From assembly GCA_011087645.1 (NCBI GenBank), contig JAALLF010000007.1:161172-225171 (forward strand): a stretch of DNA of 64,000 nucleotides, read 5' to 3'. Shown piece after piece: positions 9,200 to 17,995 of the stretch; position 1 is the stretch's first letter, and every line of letters begins with the position of its first letter. Under the pieces are notes generated by a model. That model searched no databases, was not told the DNA's origin, and saw only the letters and a program-made list of their open reading frames with translations. Made by a program: the position numbers and the translations under genes. The DNA is from Alphaproteobacteria bacterium (lineage in GTDB: Bacteria; Pseudomonadota; Alphaproteobacteria; UBA6615).

Positions 9200-10510
9200 T
9201 CAAAGCCCCCCGCCCCGCATCAGCGAGGGTAACAGGGTCGCGATACCCGGAACCAGGACGATGATGAATAGCGCCACCAGATCGGCGGCGACGAATGGCA
9301 ACACGCCTTTGAATATCTTGGTCAGAGCCACATCGGGCACGGCCGATTTCACCGTGAACACATTGATGCCGATGGGCGGTGTTATCAGCCCCAGCTCGAC
9401 GACGATAATCACCACGATGCCGAACCAGACCATGTCGACGCCCTGCGCCATAAGCGACGGCACGAAGACCGGAATGATCAACAGCAGGATACCGATGCTT
9501 TCGAATACCGTGCCCAAGGCGACGCAAATCAAAGAGATCAAAAGCACCAGGCCAAACGGCCCCAAGCCGAAGGAATCGGTGAATTCGACCAAAGCCGTCG
9601 ACAGACCAACCAAATTGAGAAACTGACCGAAGGCGTTGGCGGCGAAGCCGATAGCGAAGATCATCGCCGTGGTCATCATGGCGTCTGAAAACACATCCAG
9701 ATTATCGCGCAGGTTCCACATGCGGCCGCGCGACAGGGCAAACAAATAAGCGCCCAGCGCCCCGACCGAGCCGGCCTCGGTGGGGGTCGCCCAGCCCAAA
9801 TAAATGCTGCCGAGAACCAGCCCAAACAAAACCACGATCGGCCACGACCGGTAGACGGTGCGCATTTTTTCTTCGAAGGCCACGACGTCGCCCTTGGGAC
9901 CGGTCTCCGGCGCGATAGACACCCGAATATAAATGGCGGCCAAATAGACCACCACCAGCAGCAGGCCGGGCAAGACCCCGGCGATGAACAAAGCGCCGAT
10001 ATCGGTTTCGGTGACGATGCCATAGATGATCATCGGTACGCTGGGCGGGATCATGATGCCCAAGGTGCCGCCCGCCGCCAGGGTGCCGGTCGATAGGCTG
10101 TCGTCATATTTGTATTTGCGCATCGGCGGCATGGCGACTTTCGACATGGTCGCGGCGGTCGCCAGCGAACTGCCGCACACAGCCGAGAAGCCGGCGCAAG
10201 ACAGCACCGTCGCCATCGCCAGGCCGCCGCGCCGGCGGCCGACCCAGGCATAGCCGGCTTCATAGAGTTCGTCGGATATATTGGCTTTCTGGATAAGCGC
10301 GCCCATCAAGATGAAGACCGGCACCACGGACAGATTGAAGTTGGTGGAGAACTCGAATAGCTGAAGGCCGGCCATCAGCACCGCGGCGTCGAACGAACCC
10401 CGGGCAATCCAATAGCCGCCGAGCGCGACGGCCAAGGTTGAATAGGCCAGCGGAATGCCGGCAAAGCTCAGGATCAAGATGAGGGCGAACCCATAGATTG
10501 CCAGTTCCAT
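9200..10510 (-). CDS. dctM: TRAP transporter large permease
   Basis: 436 residues, hydrophobic throughout with roughly a dozen membrane segments, matching the DctM size and family. Typical features are the early LFEFSTNFNLSVVPVFILMG, the glycine-rich loop LAAGGTLGIMIPPSVPMIIYG and the closing VVELGLITPPIGINVFTVK. It forms the ion-coupled transport channel with the small permease and takes substrate from the periplasmic DctP protein. It is third in the minus-strand order dctP-dctQ-dctM-sulfatase. The substrate is not predictable from the permease. Confidence 0.92.
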   Translation of the reverse strand: MELAIYGFALILILSFAGIPLAYSTLAVALGGYWIARGSFDAAVLMAGLQLFEFSTNFNLSVVPVFILMGALIQKANISDELYEAGYAWVGRRRGGLAMATVLSCAGFSAVCGSSLATAATMSKVAMPPMRKYKYDDSLSTGTLAAGGTLGIMIPPSVPMIIYGIVTETDIGALFIAGVLPGLLLVVVYLAAIYIRVSIAPETGPKGDVVAFEEKMRTVYRSWPIVVLFGLVLGSIYLGWATPTEAGSVGALGAYLFALSRGRMWNLRDNLDVFSDAMMTTAMIFAIGFAANAFGQFLNLVGLSTALVEFTDSFGLGPFGLVLLISLICVALGTVFESIGILLLIIPVFVPSLMAQGVDMVWFGIVVIIVVELGLITPPIGINVFTVKSAVPDVALTKIFKGVLPFVAADLVALFIIVLVPGIATLLPSLMRGGGL

Positions 10511-10557
10511 CAGGCGTCACGCGCTACGTTATTGATGACCAAAAACATGGTCGCGGA

Positions 10558-11298
10558 TCAGATATCTTTATGGCGGCCGTTGCAGAACGGCGCGTTATCG
10601 CTGCGCTTGCAGCCGCAAATACTGGCAAGCCCGTCTATCTCGGCCTCGAACACGACCGGCTTAATATCGGTGCCCTTGTGAGAGCCATCGCAAAAGGGTT
10701 GTTTGTTGGAGAGCCCGCAGGCGCACCAGGCATATTTTTGACCTTCTACCAATTCGAGCGAGAACGGCGTTTTTTGATATACGACCGCATTCTTCGGCGG
10801 CACATAGGTGCCCATGCGGCGCGGCATCTTGATCGCCTTAACCCCAAAGAGAATGCCGATCGTTGCCAAGACAATGAAAGCAACGCCCAATTCGCCCCAG
10901 GCGAGCTCGAGAATATCCGTCTCCGACTGCATCAAGAATTGGAAATTTGTGTAACGGACGGCGATGAACGTGATGGCGATAATACCGATCAGGTTAAAGC
11001 CGCTGATCAGGCCTCTGTAGAGACCCGGCGCATGCTGCATGAAAAACGGCTCGAATATGGAAACAACAATATGGCTGCGATGGGCGGTCACCAGGGCAAA
11101 GCCGGCGAACACCATGCCGCCCAGCAAAAACTGAATCATCTCGTTGCTGCCCAGGACTGGGTTGTTGAACGTGTAACGCATGAACACGTCGATCCCGGTC
11201 AGCCCGATCAGAATGGCGAGCATGACCGCGCCAAATATCCGGACGGCCTTATAGAGCAGGTCTAAAATCAGACCGAAATAATTCGCAAACGATTCCAT
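10558..11298 (-). CDS. dctQ: TRAP small permease fused to double CDGSH Fe-S domain
   Basis: 246 residues in one uninterrupted frame. Residues 1-160 are a normal DctQ with four membrane helices, including GIDVFMRYTFNNPVLGSNEM. Residues ~165-246 form a twin CDGSH domain: C192-A-C194...P-F-C203-D-G-S-H207 and C228-G-C230...P-F-C239-N-G-R-H243. Each has the three-Cys one-His set that holds a 2Fe-2S cluster in mitoNEET-like proteins. Free-standing bacterial twin-CDGSH proteins are about 75 residues long, so a complete module appears to have been appended. DctQ proteins normally have both ends in the cytoplasm, so the clusters should face the cytosol. A redox or pH-sensitive role in transport is inference. 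Residues 1-160 alone would be a full-length DctQ. Confidence 0.93.
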   Translation of the reverse strand: MESFANYFGLILDLLYKAVRIFGAVMLAILIGLTGIDVFMRYTFNNPVLGSNEMIQFLLGGMVFAGFALVTAHRSHIVVSIFEPFFMQHAPGLYRGLISGFNLIGIIAITFIAVRYTNFQFLMQSETDILELAWGELGVAFIVLATIGILFGVKAIKMPRRMGTYVPPKNAVVYQKTPFSLELVEGQKYAWCACGLSNKQPFCDGSHKGTDIKPVVFEAEIDGLASICGCKRSDNAPFCNGRHKDI

Positions 11299-11369
11299 CT
11301 AATACACCTAGTCGAACCCATAGGACCGTTCCCGCGCGCGACCCCACCGCCAACTATCCGTTGGATATT

Positions 11370-11399
11370 CGCCGGGCGGACCATGGGGCCCGCCCGGCG
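11370..11399. terminator. intercistronic hairpin after dctP
   Basis: Perfect 10-bp stem CGCCGGGCGG/CCGCCCGGCG with a 10-base loop, 24 bases downstream of the dctP stop and before dctQ. There is no U-tract, so it is more likely an attenuator or mRNA-stabilising structure that keeps dctP expression above the permeases. Confidence 0.6.
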
Positions 11400-11423
11400 T
11401 TCCGCAAACTTACGCTTGCGTGC

Positions 11424-12461
11424 TTAGTTTCCGGCCGCGACGGCTGCCGTTTGGGCCTTATAAAAATCGATCGGCTCCTGCGCATCGACCCCCATTTTCG
11501 CGGCGCTCTTTTTCCAAGCGTCGAATAGCGGGGCACTCACCTCGATTAACTCCTGTTTGAAGGCTTCCGGCGTTTCGACAATTTTGACACCCTTGTCGAT
11601 CAACTGCTTGCGCCGTTTCGCTTCCGCGACGTCCGCGGCCTTGCCGACGGCGCGGGCAAAGGGTTCGCCGGAAATATTCCGGATTGCGGCTTGATCGGCG
11701 GCGGAAATTTCCTCCCACTTCTTGGTGGTGACGAACATGATGAAGTTCGGCACCCCAAGCCGGGCATCGTCGCGCACGGTTGCCGATTTGGTGAAATCGA
11801 GACCGCCAAAGGTGATGATGGCGTCTTGCGAAATGCCGGCGACGCCTTCGACCGTGTTGTTCTGCACAAACTCAGCCAAGCGCGCGGCCGGACCAGCGAC
11901 ATGATCGACACCGGCCAGTTTCAGCACCCGTGTCGGGGTACCCGCCAAGGCCCACATCTTGCGGCCTTTCAAATCGGCGATCGATAGAATGGGGTCGCCG
12001 CCGCTGAAAAAATGGCCGCCGGGAAATTGGAAATAGCTGAGCGGTGTGATGCCGACCTTTTCAAACTGTCCAAGATCGTTGAAATATTTCTCGTAGGTGC
12101 GCCAGGTGGCGACGGAGCCTGCCTCGGCGTTACCTTCCATGAGGAAGGGGAGCAACAGCATTTGCGTGAACGGCGCGCGCTTGCCGTTGAAGCCGTTGAA
12201 CATGAAAGCGCCATCGAAGTTACCCGCCAGGGCGCCTTCGATCTGTTTCGGCGGCGGCGCGGCGCTGGCCGGCAGGAAATCGACGACCACGCGGCCGTCG
12301 GTCACCTTCGCCACTTCGGCGCCCCACGCCTTGTAGGGTGTGTGAATGAAATGCGCCGGTCCGACGAAGACGCTGACCAGTATCTTGACCTGCGCGTTGG
12401 CGGCCGAAGAGGCCAGCAGCCCAAACGTAACAGCCGCGGCGAATAGTGCCTTAAGAAACAT
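11424..12461 (-). CDS. dctP: TRAP transporter periplasmic binding protein
   Basis: 345 residues with a Sec signal peptide (roughly 1-23, ending SSAANAQ). The body has the DctP pattern: DLKGRKMWALAGTPTRVLKLAG contains the R that pairs with the substrate carboxylate in family members, and the N-terminal half contains PPKQIEGALAGNFDGAF. It captures an organic acid in the periplasm and delivers it to DctQM. It is first in its operon. A hairpin separates it from dctQ, which fits higher expression of the binding protein. Confidence 0.9.
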   Translation of the reverse strand: MFLKALFAAAVTFGLLASSAANAQVKILVSVFVGPAHFIHTPYKAWGAEVAKVTDGRVVVDFLPASAAPPPKQIEGALAGNFDGAFMFNGFNGKRAPFTQMLLLPFLMEGNAEAGSVATWRTYEKYFNDLGQFEKVGITPLSYFQFPGGHFFSGGDPILSIADLKGRKMWALAGTPTRVLKLAGVDHVAGPAARLAEFVQNNTVEGVAGISQDAIITFGGLDFTKSATVRDDARLGVPNFIMFVTTKKWEEISAADQAAIRNISGEPFARAVGKAADVAEAKRRKQLIDKGVKIVETPEAFKQELIEVSAPLFDAWKKSAAKMGVDAQEPIDFYKAQTAAVAAGN

Positions 12462-12693
12462 GATGAGACTCCCCTTACCCCGAGACGGGTGTGCAAAATT
12501 CTTGTTTTAACCAGCCGCCATGGTTGCCTGTTTGGTAGGCGAAACGCAACCCAACTAAAGTCTGGATAAACCCGCGGGGAGACAGCGTCATCGCCTATAG
12601 CGGGCTCTGGAATTCCTCGTCCTTCGAGACACTCGCTGCGCGAGCCCTCAGGATGAGGAATTCGGTTAGATATTCACAAAGCCTCATCCTGAG

Positions 12694-12942
12694 AGTCTGA
12701 CCGGAAATGAAGTGAGCGATATCAGCGGTTTATCAATCTGACCCTCGAGCGTCATCACCCCCACCCCAACCCTCCCCCCTCAAGGGGGAGGGGGTAATAG
12801 CCAGCGGGTCGCTAATAATTTCCCTCCCCCCAGCGAGGGGGAGGGTTAGGGAGGGGGGGTGGCGTTAGCCATTGCGTTTGGTTTTCACCCACGGGGCGGG
12901 GAACAAGGTCTTAGAAACAAACAATTCATTTCCGGTCAGGCT
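12694..12942. mobile_element. MITE-like 249-bp insertion with TIRs and 5-bp TSD
   Basis: Left end AGTCTGACCGGAAATGAA (12694-12711) and right end TTCATTTCCGGTCAGGCT (12925-12942) are 18-bp inverted repeats with one mismatch. They are flanked by the direct repeat CTGAG at 12689-12693 and 12943-12947. Removing the element and one CTGAG restores the repeat seen intact near 32440. It has no coding capacity, so it must have been moved by a transposase elsewhere. The interior holds a C-rich/G-rich palindromic repeat (12757-12862). Confidence 0.82.
12757..12862. repeat. C-rich/G-rich palindromic repeat inside the MITE
   Basis: Stem-forming CCCTCCCCC-CTCAA-GGGGGAGGG is followed by a second, inverted block ending GGTTAGGGAGGGGGGGTGG. 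The same style of palindrome occurs at 30202-30350, 32323-32345, 32502-32536 and 39781-39903, always between genes. Confidence 0.7.
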
Positions 12943-12987
12943 CTGAGGAGCCGTCCAAAGGACGGCGCCTCAAAGGGCGAGGCTGTG

Positions 12988-14196
12988 CTATTCCTTCTCG
13001 GCGATCACCGTGTAGGTATAAGAGGTGCCGTCGCCGCTTTTGAGGTCGCTGGGGTCTTTTAACAGCGCGAAGGTCGGACGATAGGTCCCGGCGGTATATT
13101 CGGTGTGGTAGAACACCTGCATGATGGCGCCGCCGAAACGGTTGCCGGCCCGCTCGGAAAAGGCGCCGGTAACTTGCGACAGGACCGGCGCGCCGTCGAC
13201 TTCGAGCGAACGCACGTCATAGCCCTTGAGATCGCCGTCGATCACACCGCCGATGATCTGGTCCCGACGCGGATCGAGCCGGCCGTCGCCGTCCGTGTCC
13301 TTGATGATAAGGCCGCTATCGTAGCGGTCGATATCGGCGGGCACGGTGAAGTTCATTTCCTTCATCTGCTTAACTGACACGATCCCGGCGCCGACGATGC
13401 CTTCGCGCGATTCCGGCGGACCGTCGGACTTATCGAACAGCATAAAGGTCAGCGGCACAGTGCCCGCGACCTTGCCGGGCGTGCCGCCGGGCTCAACCCG
13501 CTGCCAATTATGGTTCTGACCCTTATGGAGAAAATTATTGGGATGGATCTGCGGGCGTGTTTCGTCCCAGAATTCGACCTCGGCGCTGCCGCTGCCGAGC
13601 ACCTTACCGTTAGCGTCGATGATGCGGACGGTGACCGAACCTTTTTCGCCCCGGTTGGTGAAGGCGATATTGCCGAGCCCGATATGAAATACCTTGAGGC
13701 CGATATTGGGGATCGGGTCGAGCTTTTCCACCGTCGCGCGGGGCAACAGCTTCTCCGCCGGCAGGCCTTCGGGGCTCGCGGCGGTCAGGACGAAAATGTT
13801 CGGGTTAGCGCCCTCGACCGACCCATAGCCCAACCCCTTCGACGACAGGCCATGCTGGGGGGTGCCTGAGACCATATGCACCGCCGACGCATCCATCGCG
13901 ATGGCCGGGTCGCGGGTGAAGCCGCCGCCCATCTCGACCTCGATGCGCCCGCCGGCGGGAATGCCGTAGCCGATAACTTCCGGGTTGAAGAACTCGATAC
14001 CTTGGGCCTCGGGTTTCTGCAGATAGACGTTCAGGGCAGCATAGCCGTCGCGCACGAGACCCGCTGAATTCAGCGGCGAATTGACCACCTTGGCGACAAT
14101 GCCATCGGCCGCTACGGGGGACACGCCAAGAGCGGCGCCGGCCAGAAGGGCGCCGGTCAGGGCGGCTATCGAAGTTCTCTGTCTCAGTTTAAGCAT
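12988..14196 (-). CDS. exported protein with EF-hand-like loop
   Basis: 402 residues from the ATG at 14196, which has GAGG upstream; an in-frame TTG at 14208 would add four residues but lacks a site. A Sec signal peptide ends near AAD-G (about residue 31). The mature part is beta-rich, with immunoglobulin-like stretches such as GSVTVRIIDANGKVLGSG. A calcium-loop-like motif D300-T-D-G-D-G-R-L-D308 follows. I do not recognise the family. It is probably periplasmic or cell-surface. It reads towards the repeat block and has its own upstream spacer, so it is probably transcribed alone. Confidence 0.8.
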   Translation of the reverse strand: MLKLRQRTSIAALTGALLAGAALGVSPVAADGIVAKVVNSPLNSAGLVRDGYAALNVYLQKPEAQGIEFFNPEVIGYGIPAGGRIEVEMGGGFTRDPAIAMDASAVHMVSGTPQHGLSSKGLGYGSVEGANPNIFVLTAASPEGLPAEKLLPRATVEKLDPIPNIGLKVFHIGLGNIAFTNRGEKGSVTVRIIDANGKVLGSGSAEVEFWDETRPQIHPNNFLHKGQNHNWQRVEPGGTPGKVAGTVPLTFMLFDKSDGPPESREGIVGAGIVSVKQMKEMNFTVPADIDRYDSGLIIKDTDGDGRLDPRRDQIIGGVIDGDLKGYDVRSLEVDGAPVLSQVTGAFSERAGNRFGGAIMQVFYHTEYTAGTYRPTFALLKDPSDLKSGDGTSYTYTVIAEKE

Positions 14197-14325
14197 GGGG
14201 CCTCGCAAGGATCGGTCTCAAAATGCAATGTGCAAAGAAAGTGTAATCGATCCCGCCGGGCTTTTGCGGCCATCTTACCAAATTGTGATTGAATGCCGGT
14301 CGAGCCTGGAATTCGGGGCTTTTAG

Positions 14326-15135
14326 CTAGCTACCGGCACGCTTGCTCAGCCATTCCTCGGCCAGACGATCCGCCTCGACGACGTGATCGGGCATCATGCG
14401 CGCGGCGACCACATTGCGCAGCGAAACCGCTGTCTCAAGCTGTTCGACCGGCAGTTGGTCGAGCGCGATCGTGTACCACATATACGCCCGCACATCGTCC
14501 TGCGGCACGCCCTCGCCGCCATCGTACTTCAAACCGAGATTGAATTGCGCCGCCGCGAAACCCTGCTCGGCGGCGCGGCGAAACCACTTCACCGCCTCGA
14601 CATCGTCCTTCTCGACACCGCGCCCCACCTCGTACATATAGCCGAGGTTGTTCTGGGCCTCGACCATGCCTTGGTTGGCGGCGCGGCGATAAAGATCGAC
14701 CGCGACCTCGTCGTCCGGCTCGACGCCCCGGCCCTCATCGTACATCAGGCCCAGGCTGTTCTGGGCGAAGGCATCGCCGTTCTCAACGGCCTTGCGATAC
14801 CATTCTATGGCCTGTTCATCATCTTGCGCGACCCCGAAGCCGGCTTCATACATGAAGCCGAGATTGGCCTGGGCGCCGGGGATCCCCGCCTTGGCCGCCA
14901 CCCGGAACCATTTCACCGCCTCGACGTCGTTGCGCTCCACCCCCAGGCCGTTGGCGTACATGAGAGCGATATTATACTGGGCCGAGGTGTCGGTGCCTTT
15001 AGCGAGCGGCATCCAGATCGCGAAAGCCCGCGTGAATTGGCCCTTTTCATAGGCTTCAAGACCGGCGTTGAATCCCTGACCCCACGCCGCCGTGGCGAAC
15101 AGGCACACACATAATGTCAAAAATAGGCGTTTCAT
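14326..15135 (-). CDS. exported Sel1-repeat protein
   Basis: 269 residues: signal peptide (ends AAWGQG, near residue 20) followed by about six Sel1-like TPR repeats of 36 residues. Several contain the pattern A-Q-x-N-L-G-x-M-Y-x-x-G-x-G-V, each followed by a D-D/E-x-x-A-V-K-W-F/Y helix. Sel1 solenoids bind other proteins. In alphaproteobacteria such exported forms include adaptor proteins for envelope signalling, but nothing here identifies the partner. A second Sel1 protein lies at 22656. Its neighbours do not form an obvious operon. Confidence 0.88.
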   Translation of the reverse strand: MKRLFLTLCVCLFATAAWGQGFNAGLEAYEKGQFTRAFAIWMPLAKGTDTSAQYNIALMYANGLGVERNDVEAVKWFRVAAKAGIPGAQANLGFMYEAGFGVAQDDEQAIEWYRKAVENGDAFAQNSLGLMYDEGRGVEPDDEVAVDLYRRAANQGMVEAQNNLGYMYEVGRGVEKDDVEAVKWFRRAAEQGFAAAQFNLGLKYDGGEGVPQDDVRAYMWYTIALDQLPVEQLETAVSLRNVVAARMMPDHVVEADRLAEEWLSKRAGS

Positions 15136-15183
15136 GGCGCTAAAACTAACATCACTGGCCCGGCTTCGTTAAGGGCCGGGGAA

Positions 15184-16461
15184 CTATCCCTGAAATTCAA
15201 GAATATCGAGACCGGCGTTGCGATCCAGCAGGTAGATCAATCCCCGCTCATCGACACAAACATCATTGCTTTGCGGGGCGTCGAAGCCATCGCGCGGCGG
15301 CGGAATGAACGAACCCCGCTCGACCGGGGTAAACGGATCGGCGACATCGACGATACGCAGCCCGCCGGAGAACCAGGTGCAGTAAATCAGCGTGTCGGCG
15401 ATATGCTCGTGAAACTGATGGGCGCCGAAGCGGCTGCCGGTCTGCGCCCAGGGCGAGGCGAGCTCGGACACATGGAACGACGACAGCGCCTTGATATCGT
15501 CGAAATCAGTAACGTCGAACACCCATAGATTGGCCGGCGCTTGTCCGGGGATGCGGGCGTGCTCTTCATCGATCGCCACGGCGATGCGGCGGCCGTCGAT
15601 CAAGTTTGGCAAGGGCAGGACCGTGTGGGTCGGCTCTTTGTAGGGCGGGTGATAATTATGTGCGGCGACGGTTCTAGGCGCTGCGATATCCGACACATCG
15701 ACGATGCGAAATCCGGCATGCCAAACCGCGGCCCACATCTCATCGCCGACCCGCAAAGCATGGTGCAACCGGTTGCGGTAGCCCGACCAGTCGGGCACCT
15801 CTCCGCTCGCTATATGTTGGCCCGGTATATGCCAGCGTGATACCTCCCGTGGCGCGGTCGGATCGGCCAGGTCGTAGGTCACCAGAATGTTGCCGAGATA
15901 GCCCTCCATCTCGGTCGACATATAGGCGTAGTTCTGGTCCATATCGAAGCGGTGCACGCCAAAGCCATGGGTGCGCACATAAGCGATTTCGCGCGGCGCC
16001 GCCTTATCCGCAATGTCCCAGATCTTCCAGCCGCCATCGTCATAGCCACGCTCCAGTGCAGCATCGAGCTCTGCAATGTCGCCTGCGGCGACCCCCAATT
16101 CCGCCGCCACCGCGCCGTCGCTTGGGTCTTTTCCGCTGTCCAAAAGCGTCTGGCGAATTTCCCCGATCCGGCCGGCACGGCGCAACAGGTGGCGGTCATT
16201 CTGCTCTACGTTGGTGATCATGAGATCGCCGGCCACCCTCACTTTGTGGGTGTGGGAATAGGGCCCGTCGGTGGGAATTTCCGCCACAATGCGGGGCGCG
16301 GCCGGATCGCCGACGTCGATGATCGTGGTGCCATGGGGCGGCTTCATATGGCCGACAAAGGCATAGCCGTCCTGCACCACAACCTGGCCCCCGCCAGGGA
16401 TATCCAGGGCGCCGAGCTGCCGCACGTTATGGGCCACACATGCGTTTTGGTCTGCCGTCAT
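15184..16461 (-). CDS. LVIVD-repeat (beta-propeller) protein
   Basis: About 425 residues with repeated blades of the LVIVD type: TTIIDVGDPAAPRIVAEIP, WKIWDIADKAAPREIAYV, FRIVDVSDIAAPRTVAA, LWVFDVTDFDDIKALS and LRIVDVADPFTPVERG. No signal peptide is evident. The ATG at 16461 is preferred; a GTG two codons earlier is possible. It starts 12 bases after tctA, so it is probably the last gene of the TTT operon. LVIVD proteins are poorly characterised. Association with a carboxylate transporter suggests a lactonase-like or binding role for the imported compound (inference). Confidence 0.85.
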   Translation of the reverse strand: MTADQNACVAHNVRQLGALDIPGGGQVVVQDGYAFVGHMKPPHGTTIIDVGDPAAPRIVAEIPTDGPYSHTHKVRVAGDLMITNVEQNDRHLLRRAGRIGEIRQTLLDSGKDPSDGAVAAELGVAAGDIAELDAALERGYDDGGWKIWDIADKAAPREIAYVRTHGFGVHRFDMDQNYAYMSTEMEGYLGNILVTYDLADPTAPREVSRWHIPGQHIASGEVPDWSGYRNRLHHALRVGDEMWAAVWHAGFRIVDVSDIAAPRTVAAHNYHPPYKEPTHTVLPLPNLIDGRRIAVAIDEEHARIPGQAPANLWVFDVTDFDDIKALSSFHVSELASPWAQTGSRFGAHQFHEHIADTLIYCTWFSGGLRIVDVADPFTPVERGSFIPPPRDGFDAPQSNDVCVDERGLIYLLDRNAGLDILEFQG

Positions 16462-16473
16462 AACCACACCGCC

Positions 16474-17994
16474 CTACGCGGTTTCCCGCCGCCGCCGGCG
16501 CGCGCGCAGATGATCGAGCACATAGGGCAGCGCGATGGTCACCACCAGGGCGATCCACAGACCATTGCCGATGCGCGACGAGAACAGCACGGTCAAATCG
16601 CCGTTCGCCATGCGGATGGCGCGCAGGAAGAATTGTTCGAGCAGCGGACCCAAGATGATGCCGATGAGGATCGCCGCCACGTGATAGTTGGTGCGCCGGG
16701 CGATGTAGCCGAGCACGCCGAACCCCAACGCCAGCGCCATGTCGAAACCGAACTCGCGCGGCACGAAGGAGCCGACCAGGGTGAACGATATGATCACCGG
16801 CGCCATGAACGCCGTCGACACGATGGTGACCTTGGTCATGTAGCGCGACAGCGGCAGGATGGTGAAAATCATCAGCAAATAGGTGACCGCCATGGCCATG
16901 AATATGCCGAAGCCGATCTCCGGCCGTTCGCCGAACAATTGCGGCCCGAAATTGACCCCGTGGAACTGCAGCACCACCAGCATGATGGCGGCAGTCGCGC
17001 CGCCCGGCAGTCCGATAACCATCAACGGCACCAAGGTGCCCGAAGTCACGCCGTTATTGGCGGCCTCCGGCGCGATCAGGCCTTCCGGATGGCCGGTGCC
17101 GTAAAGCTCGGGCGTCTTGGAATAGGACCGGGACTGCTGATAGGCGACGAACGAGGCGATGCTGGCGCCGGCGCCGGGGATCACGCCGATGACCAGGCCA
17201 ATCAGGCTGCACCAGGTGATGTGCCACCATCGCTTGACGCTCATGCGGATGCCTTCGATGGACGCCTTCCAGCTGGGATTGTCCATCAATTCTTTGCCAC
17301 GGCGGGTGAGGATCGATTCGCCTTCGATCACCAGAAACGCCTCGGAGATGGCAAACAGCCCAACCAACGCCGGCACCAGAGGAATGCCGTCATACAGTTC
17401 GAGAAATCCAAAGGTGGCGCGCGGGGTTTCGTACACAAAATCGGTTCCGACGGCGCCGATCATCAGCCCGAACAGACCGGCGATCAGCCCCTTTAATGTG
17501 TTCTTCGCCGCGATCGTGGCGATCAACGAAATGCCGAACAGCATGACCACGATCATTTCAACGCTGTGCATGAAAAAGGCCACTTGGGCGAGCCACGGCA
17601 TGGCAATGAGAGCGATGATGGTGGTCAGCAGACCGCCGGCGGTGGACGCCACGAACGACATCGCCAACGCCTGCTGACCCAGGCCGGCGCGCGCCATGGG
17701 ATAGCCGTCGAGCGGCGTCGCCGCCGCGCCCGCGGTGCCGGGGATATTCACCAAAATCGCCGGAATACCCGCGCCCATACGCGACGAGGCATACAGCGCG
17801 ACCATGAACACGACGCCCTGCTCGACCTCCATGGCGAAGGTCAGCGGCAGCAAAATGATGATGGTGTTGGCCGCGCTGAAACCCGGGATCGCGCCGACAA
17901 TCAGGCCCAACAGCATGGCCGGAATAATGATCCACCAGAAACCGAGCGTGTGGAAGAACAGCTCGGCGAACATCTGAAACGAGACTTCTTCCAT
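16474..17994 (-). CDS. tctA: tripartite tricarboxylate transporter, large permease
   Basis: 506 residues, about a dozen membrane segments. TctA signatures are present: GLIVGAIPGFSAANTIIILL near the N-terminus and its internal-repeat counterpart GLVIGVIPGAGASIASFVAY in the middle, followed by GTLVPLMVIGLPGGATAAIM. It is the transport channel of a TTT uptake system. Its start lies one base after the tctB stop, so the two are translationally coupled. Together with tctC and tctB it forms a standard minus-strand operon. Confidence 0.94.
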   Translation of the reverse strand: MEEVSFQMFAELFFHTLGFWWIIIPAMLLGLIVGAIPGFSAANTIIILLPLTFAMEVEQGVVFMVALYASSRMGAGIPAILVNIPGTAGAAATPLDGYPMARAGLGQQALAMSFVASTAGGLLTTIIALIAMPWLAQVAFFMHSVEMIVVMLFGISLIATIAAKNTLKGLIAGLFGLMIGAVGTDFVYETPRATFGFLELYDGIPLVPALVGLFAISEAFLVIEGESILTRRGKELMDNPSWKASIEGIRMSVKRWWHITWCSLIGLVIGVIPGAGASIASFVAYQQSRSYSKTPELYGTGHPEGLIAPEAANNGVTSGTLVPLMVIGLPGGATAAIMLVVLQFHGVNFGPQLFGERPEIGFGIFMAMAVTYLLMIFTILPLSRYMTKVTIVSTAFMAPVIISFTLVGSFVPREFGFDMALALGFGVLGYIARRTNYHVAAILIGIILGPLLEQFFLRAIRMANGDLTVLFSSRIGNGLWIALVVTIALPYVLDHLRARRRRRETA

Positions 17995-17995
17995 C

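Larger units (their letters stand above)
12590..12990. repeat. dispersed repeat copy B, split by a MITE
   Basis: 12590-12693 and 12943-12990 together align to the uninterrupted copy at 32348-32490 (shared GGAATTCCTC, CCTTCGAGACACTCGCT, CCTCAGGATGAGGAATTC, AAGCCTCATCCTGAG and, on the right, GGCGAGGCTGT). The intervening 249 bp are absent from the other copy. The right end overlaps the 3' end of the next gene by a few bases. Confidence 0.8.

Noticed and set aside
15952..17496. 514-codon plus-strand frame opposite tctA and the LVIVD gene
   Set aside because: His/Arg/Gln-rich shadow with no domain; tctA and LVIVD motifs on the other strand are clear.
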